Below, one piece after another: positions 1 through 9,980 of a stretch of 64,000 nucleotides of DNA. The DNA is from Gorsachius magnificus. Lineage: Eukaryota > Chordata > Aves > Pelecaniformes > Ardeidae. A program made the position numbers and the translations under genes. The notes under the pieces are model-generated. The model saw only the letters and a list, made by a program, of their open reading frames with translations, was not told where the DNA came from and made no database searches. The stretch lies in assembly GCA_034008185.1 (NCBI GenBank), contig CM067086.1, positions 11,036,507 to 11,100,506 of the forward strand, in the 5' to 3' direction. The first letter of the stretch is position 1. Every line of letters starts with the position of its first letter.

Positions 1-540
1 TTAGGGGATGTTAAAGGGATATGATTCACATTAGCACAGTCACTACTTATAGTCAAAGTTTGCAGCACTTCTGCTTTCCCATGGCAATTTAGTGCTTCTC
101 ACTTCTGTTTCTGGTGAACTCTATGCGTGCTGGCATGTTTTCACTGTTGGAACTCCTGTGCAGTCCTGCCTGGGATGTGGTTTTCCATAATAGTTTTCAA
201 TCCTGTATGAGGTAGAGAAGGAAATACAGAGATTTCTACTGGTTGTGCAAAGCAGGACTCAAAGGAAAGTTGGAGGAAGTCTGATAATTGACATTTCATT
301 GGTAAATTTAAGATTGTCTTGCAAATAACAAGATTAAAAATTATATTCAGAGACTGAGAGTAGCCTCAGGCATTAAAAAAAAAAAAAAAAGCTGGTGCCT
401 TAATGCTTTTGAAGGTTTCTTCCATTTTTTGTTAAAACCAAAAATTGTTAAATTAAAATCCCGTTCCCTCCAAATGTTTTAGTTTTTACAAATTGTTTTT
501 TCCTTCTTTTCTTCCCCTACCCCCTGCCCTTCTCTTCCAG
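1..540 (+). other. SWAP70: SWAP70 intron (right part)
   Basis: Intronic sequence leading to the exon at 541. It holds an A16 run near 375-390 and a strong CT-rich tract (500-538) before the acceptor. Nothing else recognised. Confidence 0.8.
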
Positions 541-648
541 CAACTGGAAGCAGCAGCCGCTCGTGCTGCTGAGGAAGAGAAGAAAAGACTTCAGACTCAA
601 GTCGAATTACAAGATCGCTTCAGTTTGGAGCTGGAGAGAGAAAAAATG
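541..648 (+). CDS. SWAP70: SWAP70 internal exon, start of the C-terminal coiled coil
   Basis: This exon encodes 36 residues beginning [20 protein letters not shown] and ending LEREKM. It is Glu/Lys/Arg-rich heptad-like coiled coil. It is preceded by a long pyrimidine tract ending in CAG and followed by ATG|GTGAGT, and both boundaries fall between codons (phase 0). SWAP70 is a PH-domain protein that binds phosphoinositides, activates Rac-type GTPases and bundles F-actin in B cells, mast cells and other leukocytes; this stretch lies after the PH domain. DEF6 is the paralogue, but the downstream sequence matches SWAP70 much better. The N-terminal EF-hand-like region and the PH domain lie outside the window to the left. 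Confidence 0.95.
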
Positions 649-2247
649 GTGAGTAGCGCATGTGATTTTTTTTTTTTTTTTTTTTTGCTATGATTACAGA
701 GTGAGCAATGCGTTCAGCAATGACTTCCCTCACAGGCAGTCACTGAAAGGATTCCACAGAAGGCTGGAGAATGCAACCTGTGTGGCATTTATTAGAGATG
801 TAGAAATAAAATATTTTCACAAGTGAATTCAAATACTGGAACAGCTTGCCTACAACTTGTGTGGCATTCAAAGCTCAAATATTATTGGAAAATTGGGAAA
901 AATTTGACTGTTTGAAGGAGAAATACAGACTGCATTTATCCTTGCAGTCTTCAGAGATGGAGAACCTGAGGCCAGTACGTACTATATGAATATGCAAAAT
1001 GAACACAAGCATAATCAAAATGCATTTTAGGAATTTTCTGACTTGAATATATTCCTAAAACTATTGATTTTTAAACTGTGTGTTCTTGTACATTTATACA
1101 CACACAGGAACAAAAAAAATTAAAGAACCATTGTAGCTTTATGACGCTGTTACTATAATCCACACTGAGAATTTCCAAAAGGACTACTTTTCAGTCTTCA
1201 AGGGATTTGTCAGGCAGAGCAGGCTTTACTGTTAGCTGGAGAGTAGCAGTAGAAATAGTCAAGTCGGTGTGATGGAACATCTGAGGACATAAACGTACGC
1301 AGTGCTGCTTTGTGGGCTGAGTGTGAATTCCTGAATACGATGGCTTTCTGGGTCAGCGGGAGTTGGGTTAGCTGAGGGAAAGCAGGCTGCTGACCAGTGG
1401 AGCGGGACGTGCCATCCTGCCGCACGTGACAGCAAGCCTTTCCTGCTGACTTCAGGAGCTGTGCTTACCTTCTGTGAAGTACATGTTATGTACTGCTACA
1501 GGCTGAGGTTTTGGTGCTTTATCCTGGCTCGGTTCAAAGCCAGCTGACTGCTGTTGTCCCCGGCGCAGTGACGGGCTGAGTGGGAGGACGGCTCTGGTGC
1601 CGCAGCACCCCTGGTTTCCTGCTCTGGGCAGTGAGAGGCGGGGGGATGAGGATCAGAGACTGGGTGACTGTGGATATGCAGCATCCCCTCATGTTCCTAT
1701 CCCTTACCTTTGGGGATTTTTTGTTATAGTTGCTCTCCTCTTAGCGAAGCCAACCTCCTTAGCCGATTTCTGACCCTTTCTCCATCCTGTGCTGTCGCAG
1801 TGCCATCATCCAGATACAAGTGTGTGAAATAACACTGCTGCCAAGGGAGGACTTGCCTGAGGAAGGAAGTGGAAACAGTGTAATTAAACAAGCCTGGCCT
1901 TTGTGTCGGGGCACTCTACAGGCTTTCTCTTCCTTCAGTTTAGTGTCAATCTGTAAACTAAGTGACAAGATCAAACTGATTGAAGTTAGGTTTAAACCCC
2001 TGTAAAAATCCTGTGCTGCATGAGGTAGGGCAATGCAAGTAACCTGTATTATTCTTTATTTTTTTAAATGCTCTTAGTCACACATCTACAAATCTAGACT
2101 CAATTTTATCAGTTTTGCTCTGCAGGCAGCAGGAAAAGCTTTGTTGCTCTCTGAAAACATTGCCTGAGGGAAACCCGGCTATTCCTTTAAAAATTGGAAA
2201 CCTGAGGTGAATGGTAGCTCATATGTGTCCTCAATTTATGCTGATAG
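649..2247 (+). other. SWAP70: SWAP70 intron
   Basis: The intron opens with GTGAGT and within 20 bases runs into T21 (666-686). No exon or repeat recognised; short ORFs around 1210-1974 have no coding character. Confidence 0.85.
666..686 (+). repeat. T21 tract just inside the SWAP70 5' splice site
   Basis: A run of 21 T begins 17 bases after the GTGAGT donor of the SWAP70 exon ending at 648. U-runs here are known binding sites for TIA1-type splicing factors (family knowledge); any effect is inference. Confidence 0.8.
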
Positions 2248-2414
2248 GTAAGACAAAAAATGGAAGAGCAAGTTGCTCAGAAATCATCTGAACTGGAACA
2301 GTATTTACAGAGAGTACGTGAACTGGAAGAAATGTATAAACAGCTACAGGAAGCTTTGGAGGATGAGAAACAGGCACGTCAAGATGAAGAGACTGTGAGG
2401 AAACTTCAAGCCAG
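2248..2414 (+). CDS. SWAP70: SWAP70 internal exon, coiled coil
   Basis: It encodes [20 protein letters not shown] and continues to [11 protein letters not shown], about 55 residues of uninterrupted coiled coil. The acceptor is TGATAG and the donor is CCAG|GTATGG, so the exon starts in phase 0 and ends in phase 2 (the split Arg codon is finished by the next exon). The text is almost identical to what I recall of mammalian SWAP70 in this segment, including the [13 protein letters not shown] stretch. It joins the preceding exon directly, with no missing residues. Confidence 0.97.
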
Positions 2415-3223
2415 GTATGGCTTTGACCTAGTAGAAATTTATTTCAATTCCCCACTCCCCCTCCCACAATAATAACAAACTGTGCCATGCTATTGAAGAT
2501 TGTTTGCATCTTGGACACGCTGCAGGAAAGGGGGACTAGCTTGAAGTCCAAGCACAGATAGGTTCTGGGTTTTATTATTTCATTAAGGTATGAAGGCTAA
2601 AGCTGGTATTTATGATTTTTTTTAACATACTTGATTAGCCCTTAGCAGTGGGATTGCTCAGCAATTTCAGAAAAGCAGGTATGCTTATTTTTCCATCAGG
2701 TGTTGTGCATGTCAGCACTTGGAAAACTGAGATCACTCTGTACAGGCTTTTCAGCTGTGTATTTTATAAAGCAGTAACTGTAAATATGACTTCCTTCTGT
2801 ATTTTATCACAGGTTTAAATTGGAATTGATAAACCGTTAAGTCTCCTCTTACTCATATGGGCTTTATCTAGTGTGGTTTGTTTCTTCATATATTCAGTCC
2901 TCCTAAGACAATTAAGATGATGCTAACTTATGCATGCTTGTTTGTTCTGGGGTTTTCAGTGTTGTGTATTTGCATTATTGACTAAATTTTCTCAATAGCT
3001 CTTTGTTGCAGTCAGACTGCTTGCACTGCTGGCGTGATTTTCAGCCTTACACTGAAGACAAGCCAGCAAGCAATAACTTTTTCCCTGCTTCCCAAGTTTT
3101 GTTTTTTTTTTTTTAAAAAAAAAAAAAGGAAAGGAAATAATTAGCATGGCTTCCCTACATATATGCTACATAATGGATACAGCTTGCTTTAAAGTGCTGT
3201 TAACATTGCAATCCCCATTGCAG
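2415..3223 (+). other. SWAP70: SWAP70 intron
   Basis: Intron with a T/A homopolymer stretch at about 3102-3127. Nothing else recognised. Confidence 0.85.
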
Positions 3224-3422
3224 ATTACTAGAAGAGGAGTCGGCAAAGAGAGCTGAACTGGAAAAATGGCACTTGCAGCAGCAACAGACCATTCAGATGA
3301 CAGAAGCAGAGAAGCAAGAGCTAGAAAACCAGAGAGTGATAAAGGAACGGGCTCTCCAAGTTGCTATGCAGCAACTGGAACAACTTGAACTGGAAAGGAA
3401 AGAGGCCCTTGAGCAATATGAG
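3224..3422 (+). CDS. SWAP70: SWAP70 internal exon, coiled coil
   Basis: The exon starts with the single base that completes the split Arg codon and runs [20 protein letters not shown] through [18 protein letters not shown] to KEALEQYE, 66 codons. The acceptor is CATTGCAG and the donor is GAG|GTGAGC, ending in phase 0. Glu, Gln and Leu dominate and the heptad pattern is unbroken. This part of SWAP70 forms the long dimerising coiled coil (family knowledge); no catalytic residues are expected here. Confidence 0.97.
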
Positions 3423-4989
3423 GTGAGCTGTTCTCTTCATCCAGCTCTCATACTTAGCCAGGTATTCATCAGTTTAACTGAATTTAAAGTTCATCAATAT
3501 CATGCTTTGTTAAGGATTAGTGTGGCACAAAAATTATATAACAGGTAGGATAGTTATGTGTGGGGGTTTTTGGCCTAGACCAGTAGATAGATTTGAAGAG
3601 GAGGACATGTTGCAGACGCACCACCTCCTTTATTCTTTTGTCCCAATTCGTGTGCGAGCCAGCTCAGTCATATCCTGAAAACTCTGTATAAATTTGTCTT
3701 CTACCGTAGACTAACTTCTTATGCAGTCCCATTGCTGTCATAATTAAATGGCTTATGCTTTTGAATTAATTATTCTTGCAATGTTTTGATGATGTCATGG
3801 GACAATATTGTCTTCTACAGATGAAAAATCAATCTGCTACTGTGGGCCCTTGCTCCTCAAAAAGGTATTTAAGCACTGAACTGATGTCAAGGATAGCTAG
3901 GAGTTAGCTCAGATTCTCAATGCGTAGCTGTGCCTCACATCCCAAATGCCAGGTCTGTTCTCTCTCTCCTCCACTGAGCGTTTTCTGTGAAGGCCACTAG
4001 CTGTATTCATGGAAGAAATAAAGAGTCAGAATCCAGCGAGCACAGAGCATGAAGTGCTGTGTACTTTCTAGGGTGAGGGAGGTGTTGATCCTGTGTGTGT
4101 TTAGGTCAGTAAACAAAACATGACTGGGTTTCTGTTGAGCTAGGGAGTGTGTTTATGCTGCCTCTGTGCCATGGAGGTTAGCTCTGTGAAGGACAAGCAA
4201 GTGAGCTGCCTCGGCTGGCACAGAATACAAATGCTGCAGTGACTGAAAGCAAGGGCCCAGGTGGGGTAGTTCTGGCCACTTTACAACTTAGCATGTTGGT
4301 GTTACATCTAACACCATCATTAGATTGCTTTTGACTAATACTTGACTTTTTTTTAGGTGACATCTCAGGCTTTTTGTATAGGAAACATCATTTACTACGC
4401 CAAAGGAATTGCTGAATACAACAGACATTAAAAAACCTCAAACAAAAAACTAAGCAAACAAAAAAATCCACAAAACAAATGATGGAGTAGGTCACTGTGA
4501 TAGCCGATACATTATTTTAGAAATAATTAAACATTCTGGCCTTCCATTTGGAATTGACCAAAAGACCAGTTTAGGCTGAAGAACACTTCTCTTTCTTGCC
4601 TGGGTGTAACCGCAGCGGTCCTTTTCCTAGCTCACTTTTCATGATTTCTGATAGTGAGATACCCACTGGCTGGTCTTGGTTTGGAACAGAAAATGCATCT
4701 TTCTGTTTTGAAACTGCAGTTTATGCTTTCAGTCTCTGTGAAGCCTAGCCCAACTTAGGCAGCTACGGAATTGTGTAAAACCTGGTTATTCTTGGATTCT
4801 GGATTGATGACTTTTATACAGCTAGCAGTGACTAAAGTACTCAGGATGGTTAAAAATGAAATTCCCCTGTCTACACGAAATGGGGCGCTGGCTGAATTAG
4901 CGTGGTTCTGTCTTTTAAATTTAAAAGATCTTTTTATATAAACAGAGTAAAGTTGTTCTTGTTTTCAAGTGGGCTGTATCTTGTTTCAG
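3423..4989 (+). other. SWAP70: SWAP70 intron
   Basis: Intron between the exons ending QYE and starting EVKKK. No repeat family or hidden exon recognised. A short A-rich run lies near 4440-4480. Confidence 0.85.
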
Positions 4990-5086
4990 GAGGTTAAGAA
5001 GAAGTTGGAAACGGCAGCTAATAACACCAAAAGTTGGAAAGATAAAGTAGCACATCATGAGGGATTAATTCGACTAATAGAGCCAG
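4990..5086 (+). CDS. SWAP70: SWAP70 penultimate coding exon
   Basis: It encodes [20 protein letters not shown] then [13 protein letters not shown], 32 codons plus one base. The acceptor is TTGTTTCAG and the donor is CCAG|GTAAGT (phase 1 out). The segment [20 protein letters not shown] marks the end of the coiled coil and the beginning of the C-terminal actin-binding tail in SWAP70 (family knowledge). It joins the previous exon as QYE|EVKKK with no gap. Confidence 0.97.
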
Positions 5087-5868
5087 GTAAGTTACCAACA
5101 GAAAAGTTACCAAAAAAATATGTATCCATTCTGTCTCATATACTTAGATCACCTAGAGATTTACTGAAGTCTGCCTTTTCCTGTAGCTTATTGATGACTG
5201 AACTGCTTGATGATTATTGAACTGCTGATGGTAACTTCCAAGTTTTTACCTCTACTAGCTCTACTATAACAATGGTTTTTATTGTTATTATTTGATTATT
5301 TATTTATTTAAAACAAAGCAAGGATCAATCTGAATATTGCATGGTTTGGGTGTTTAATGCAGTTAGCATACATGCTAATTGCCAAAAACATGAAGTAAAG
5401 ATAGCTAAAATATTTGATTTTGGGGAAAAGTATAATTTCTTAGCTTAATGAATAGTATAGCAGCCCAGAGGAAAGTGGCTTTGTAATGCAGGGCTGGAGA
5501 GATCGCTTTCCTTCAAGGACACCTCTAATAGCAATAAGAAGAGGGGTATTTACTAAGATACAACTACTTGGGGTGGGGTTACTAGGATTATAACTATTTG
5601 AGGTGAGGGAGAAGTTGGGAGATAAGGATGCAAAAGATCGCAGCAGTCGACAACTTCTCACACTACGCACCTTCACTGGCAGTGTCCCGGCGTGCTTCCC
5701 TCCTTGGTTAGGTGGGTCCTCAGGTCGCCTTTGAGAGGGTTTCCAGTCATAGAAGAGACAGCACTTACCCAGTCATCCTGGGGTGACGCTCGGGCTGTCC
5801 CACCGACGGTGGGTGAGCGATGTCCTGGTAAGAAACTCCCGTTTCAAGTACTGCACTCTGTCTTCCAG
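5087..5868 (+). other. SWAP70: SWAP70 last intron
   Basis: Last intron, with a short TTATTTA-type simple repeat at about 5280-5310. Nothing else recognised. Confidence 0.85.
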
Positions 5869-5978
5869 GCTGCAAGAATCCTCACTTAATCACAAACTGG
5901 GGCCCAGCCGCCTTCACTGAAGCTGAACTCCAGCAAAGACAAAAGAGCTGGAAAGGGAAAAAAGCGACTTCTGAGTAA
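5869..5978 (+). CDS. SWAP70: SWAP70 last coding exon and stop codon
   Basis: After the acceptor CTTCCAG the frame reads [20 protein letters not shown] and ends [15 protein letters not shown] with TAA at 5976-5978. The block [18 protein letters not shown] is the conserved C-terminus of SWAP70, in the region reported to bind F-actin. The extreme end (KGKKATSE) differs from the mammalian version in a few residues but keeps its length and charge. The five exons of this window give 226 residues, about the last 40% of a protein of roughly 585. Confidence 0.97.
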
Positions 5979-6696
5979 CGATGGTAGCTGATGAGCCTTT
6001 CGTGAATAGAAGCCCACCTTCATTCGTTCTGCTTCGCACAGAGCAGCTTCTCGCTTATAAAGATCTTAGTTTGCTCAGCAGGTTGGGCCTTTCTACAAAG
6101 AAAATACTGTTTACCACATAGGAGTGTCAACTCAGAGCTCAGTAATTACAGTATGTGGTGCCTGACAGTACTTTGTGTTTCCACTCACGTTTCCAGAAAT
6201 TCTGTTCTTTTATACAAAGCTTTTCAGCTGAAGATTTTTATTTAAATGTAGCTTGTGACAAAGTTGTTTCTATACTAGCCTGTAACCACCTGACAGCATC
6301 TAACCGATCAAGCAGCATCACTTTCATTCCAAAAAGTGAGGGAAGCAATTGTTTCATTGGTTCAGTTAGTACAATTTAAACCCAGGATAAATCAGTCCTG
6401 GAGGTTCTGTCCAACTCTGAGAGTGAGCGTTACCTTTCCTTCCATCAAGTCTCCTTTTACTGTTGCTCTTCACACGGTGCTTAGTGCTCAGCCCCATTCT
6501 TCCTTGGCGAGGGCAGACGGGCAGCGCTGGGTACCTGCTGGCTGGTGGGATTTTGTGTCCTGTTTTCCTCTGTTTGCAGGAATCCAGGCAAAAGAACTGG
6601 AAACAGGCACGTACAAAATGCTGCCCTAAAACATTTGGGAAAAGTAGTCATGCAAGATTGTTCTTGTACTGTCTTGTACTTGAGAAGTGCTAAAGT

Positions 6697-6720
6697 AAAC
6701 TATGAGAGTTCTCATAGTTT
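6697..6720. repeat. perfect inverted repeat (hairpin) in the SWAP70 3' UTR
   Basis: Eleven bases, AAACTATGAGA, are followed by GT and then the exact reverse complement TCTCATAGTTT. In RNA this would be an 11-bp stem. With only two unpaired bases the loop would have to open a pair or two, so an alternative is a symmetric intermolecular pairing site. The role is unknown. Confidence 0.8.
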
Positions 6721-7856
6721 AAAAGATGCACAGTTTTGATGTACAGATTTCTGGAGCAGCTGAATGGAAGAGGTTAGCACCTATGGGCCAAATATCATCT
6801 GCATCAGGGCTGTGTTTGTGCAAGAAAGCAGATTATCACATACCACCATTGTAGATGCAGCACTTTTGTCTTACTCTCAATTTGGGGCTAGATTTAAAAA
6901 AAAAAATGCAAGAGGAAAACGAAATTTGATGGGTTTGTTGTAGATAGAAGTGATAAACCTTTAGCAACACTGCTTTAGAAAAAGTTAATTCCTGTCAGTA
7001 AAATAATTTCAGCATTTCTAGTAATAAGACTTCCCAAAAAAGCCTACTGCTCTGCCTCCAAATTCTCTCCAGGGACAAAGCCAGTTATTTCTGTTCCTGT
7101 AGGGAAAAGGAACAAGTCTGTGATTTTTGCTTTGTAGCTCTCCCACACCAGACAAGAAGTCAGGCTATTGCCAAGTCAAACAGCATGCTTGCTAAATTGT
7201 ACAGGTCTTTTGAGAACTAAGTTCCCCCCTCCTGCAGAGCAGGTGCCCATGGCTGTGGCTTGTTAGCCAGCTTTGACCTTCATATGTACCCCAATCATGG
7301 ACGTCCATCTCGCAGCACCTGCTTTTTAGTTCTGCTGAATGTTAAATTATTTTTAGTAAATGAGAAGCAAATGTTTTGGAGGGATAACCAGCGCGTTTGT
7401 GTGCACTGTGATACTTCTGGGTCTCGGAAGAGCGGAAGCTGTACGGAAGTGATCTTCAGAGTTGAAGGCAATAGCATTTTATTTGCCTGTTAACCAAGAC
7501 TCACTCAAATACTGAATCTTTTCAGACATTTATTCTCTGGTTATATTTTTATACTAATGGAAATCTTTAGTGTTTCAGTGAATGGAATGCTGATTAGAAT
7601 GGCAGGAAAATCCAGGATCTTCCTATTTGTATTTACTGTACAGGAAAGCAGTAGTTCCTTAAGCTTGCTAACAAGGCATTTTTTAAATTGATTATGTTTA
7701 CAGAAGAAATGTGAAAAAAAAACTGTAATAGAAATACTAATGTATACATTGTTAAACTTTGCTAAGGAGATGGAACAGTATTTATAACTACCAAACATCT
7801 TTTATGGGGAGAGCAGAAGGTGTATTGGCTAAACTTGTTTAATTTTTCTAACAGTC

Positions 7857-7862
7857 TTTATT
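7857..7862 (-). terminator. possible poly(A) signal of the opposing minus-strand gene
   Basis: TTTATT on the plus strand reads AATAAA on the minus strand. It is the first such hexamer I see after the candidate minus-strand stop codon at 8166. Use of it would make the two convergent transcripts overlap by roughly 100 bases. This is inference; many such hexamers occur by chance in AT-rich DNA. Confidence 0.25.
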
Positions 7863-7939
7863 TTGGACAAATGTTTTTTTAAGAACACCAAATGATGCAT
7901 GTTTTCATATTTTTTACTGTTCTTTAGAATTGGCTATTT

Positions 7940-7945
7940 AATAAA
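7940..7945 (+). terminator. SWAP70 poly(A) signal
   Basis: A canonical AATAAA hexamer in TATTTAATAAAGTAAT context, about 1.96 kb after the SWAP70 stop codon. A T/GT-rich stretch lies some 40-60 bases downstream, as expected for the downstream element. Confidence 0.6.
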
Positions 7946-7960
7946 GTAATACAAAGTCAT

Positions 7961-8930
7961 TTACATTTCTGAGTTACTGGGTGTCTTTTTGCATGGGTTT
8001 CTTTTGGGTTGCTGGAGTTCAAATCCAGTAACTGTTGTGTGGAAATACTACTCTGGTGGAAGAAATACATGCTTACTGGTCTGATCCAGCGGGATTTGAA
8101 TTAAAGCCATAATAAAGACAGCGGTTGCACAGATAATACCATAGCACTGCTTCTCTGCAGCTTTCCTAGTCAGTACGCCCTGACACAGAGTAATGATGCT
8201 CAGCTGTTACAACATTGCTCAGGGTGCAGTTTAGCTGTTTTCTGACATGGGAGGCCTGCCAGATGGGAAATGAGCAGATGCAGGAGTGGCATCTGCAGTA
8301 GCCCCTCAAGGCTTGGCGTGCTAGCCTGGGCCAAGGGTGGGCCCGCCCATCCCAGCAAGCCAGCGGGGAAACACGGCCGCAGCGTGGGGGTACCTGGGCA
8401 CGGACAGACACGTGCCCCTGCAGGCAGACCAGCCCGTCACTAAAATGTCATCCTCATGCGTCTGCTGTGAGTTATTTTTTTAGTCGCTATTAGAAGAGGA
8501 AACGAGACAAGTCTCATTTTCGCTTTGCTGTCCCTGCTTGCTCTGACAGAGCAATAGAGCTTGTGTGAAGTGTTGCACAGTCAAAGTCGGGGGGGAAGAG
8601 GTTGATTTAAAAATTAACCAATTGCATTTTGAGCAAAAATACCACTTTGGAGTAAATCCATCAAAGCTGAACTAAACACCCCATTCAAAGAGAGAGCAGA
8701 GCTGTGAGTCAGAGTCAACACATCTCATGAAATGGCACAGCATGGAAAACTGCAGCCCTCAGTGTGGTTTTGTTTCCAGTGAACCCAGGGGTTACAGCAC
8801 TCATTCCAAGAAACCAACAAGACTGCTAATGGGGAGGATATCCTCAGTGAACCATGACGCTATGGACGTCTCCATTCCACCCTGAGAATCCTTGCAACAT
8901 GCTCATGCCTTACATACACACCAGGCTTAC
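7961..8930. other. convergent intergenic / 3' end region
   Basis: Apart from the weak last exon model at 8166-8417, nothing is recognised. An AATAAA on the plus strand near 8110 could be an alternative SWAP70 cleavage site. Confidence 0.4.
8166..8417 (-). CDS. candidate minus-strand gene, last exon and stop (model)
   Basis: On the minus strand, CTGCCTGCAG precedes an open frame of 83 codons starting GHVSVRAQVPPRCG and ending HHYSVSGRTD with a TAG (8166-8168). It begins in phase 0, matching the phase-0 end of the exon at 8931-9033. The composition (Arg, Cys, His, Trp-rich) is not convincing, so the true C-terminus may lie elsewhere or use another acceptor. Protein not recognised. Confidence 0.25.
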   Translation of the reverse strand, partial: GHVSVRAQVPPRCGRVSPLACWDGRAHPWPRLARQALRGYCRCHSCICSFPIWQASHVRKQLNCTLSNVVTAEHHYSVSGRTD

Positions 8931-9033
8931 CTGCACAGGGGCCAGTAGAACACTCTGCTGTTCTTGAACCATCAGTAGATGCTTGTTTTTTCTCCCAGAT
9001 TCAGGTTTGCCGCCTGCTGCTGGTGCAACAGTC
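8931..9033 (-). CDS. candidate minus-strand gene, internal exon
   Basis: An acceptor GTTTGCAG and a strong donor GTGCAG|GTAAGC bound 103 bases with only one open frame: TVAPAAGGKPESGRKNKHLL followed by MVQEQQSVLLAPVQ. It starts in phase 2 and ends in phase 0. The GG left over from the exon at 9874-9980 plus the first G here makes a Gly codon, so the two join cleanly. The segment is basic then Gln/Leu-rich, with no known motif. Function unknown. Confidence 0.5.
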
Positions 9034-9873
9034 CTGCAAACCAACAGTATCATGGTTTTCTTTGTCTCCTAAAACAGGATTTTTATTTTTTTTTCTTCCC
9101 TGTGACCATTTTATGGCGCTGATTTATGAGCCTTGCATACTTAGTCACACATTCCTGAACTGTAACAGACCGGTTTCCATCAGCTCAGACTACTTCTGTT
9201 TAACTGTCCTGCACAGACAGCCACAAAAACAAAGCCTAAATGGGAAAGCAACAGCATGTTAGGACACTATCTATCTGTATCCTGGGACAGGGGAAGCCCC
9301 AACCCCGAAAGAAGTGACTGTTCTGCCACGCAGGCCTTCTGGAACAGTAGCCGCACCAGCCCTTTCAGTACAAGTGAAGTGAAAATAACCGCTCTGATTT
9401 TTATCTCGAAGATGTGAAGCAGTTAACAATTTTTGAGCAAAGCCACTGCGTGGCCAGGAAAGGGGATAGCCATAGGTCTTTTCAGCTGCTTGGGGGAGAG
9501 AGGCAGTAATTTGTTCACAAAGCAAAGGGCACAGAAGAGAGGAATTATCGTGTGCCATGAAGCTGCTGTCTAATGGCACGGAAATCTCCCGCAATGCTTT
9601 GCAAGATTTTAGCCCCCCACTCATCAGTTAGGGACTTGCCAACTCTGCCTGCACTACGCTGGGTATCTGATCATTTGGTGCTCTCTTTGGTTTTTTTTTT
9701 TAACCTTTCCTCGTCACGGTGGGAGCGTCTCCCCAGCGGGCGGGGGGCAGAGCCAGAGGCAGGAACAAAACCCGGGGGCCCGGGGCCCGTCTCATATTTG
9801 GACTCCAGCTGCCATCTGGTGGCGGCTCAGCCCTGGCGCACCCCAGCTTGCCTTACTAACGGGTTTTACTCAC

Positions 9874-9980
9874 CCTGTGAGTAAATGTGTCCCGAGCCGA
9901 TCAAAACGCCCTTCAGCTTCATTCCCCTCCAACAACTGCCGCAGCCATTGATAAGAGAGAAGTGCAACGACGTGCAAAGT
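9874..9980 (-). CDS. candidate minus-strand gene, internal exon with helical segment
   Basis: A very good acceptor (GTTTTTCCAG) and donor (AGG|GTGAGT) bound 107 bases. The frame reads TLHVVALLSYQWLRQLLEGN then EAEGRFDRLGTHLLT. Its CpG dinucleotides fall largely in Arg codons (CGG, CGT, CGG), as in real coding sequence. It enters in phase 0 and leaves in phase 2, exactly what the neighbours at 15777-15913 and 8931-9033 require. The text suggests an amphipathic helix. I do not recognise the family. Confidence 0.55.

Larger units (their letters stand above)
5979..7960 (+). other. SWAP70: SWAP70 3' UTR
   Basis: AT-rich untranslated sequence of about 2 kb follows the stop codon. It has T-rich and A-rich runs, several ATTTA-like motifs and a perfect hairpin at 6697-6720. 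The first good AATAAA on this strand after the stop is at 7940-7945, followed by TTTGTGT-like U/GU-rich sequence, so I end the UTR near 7960. Earlier cleavage sites cannot be excluded. Several 60-97-codon open frames here (for example 6336-6629) have no coding character. Confidence 0.6.
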
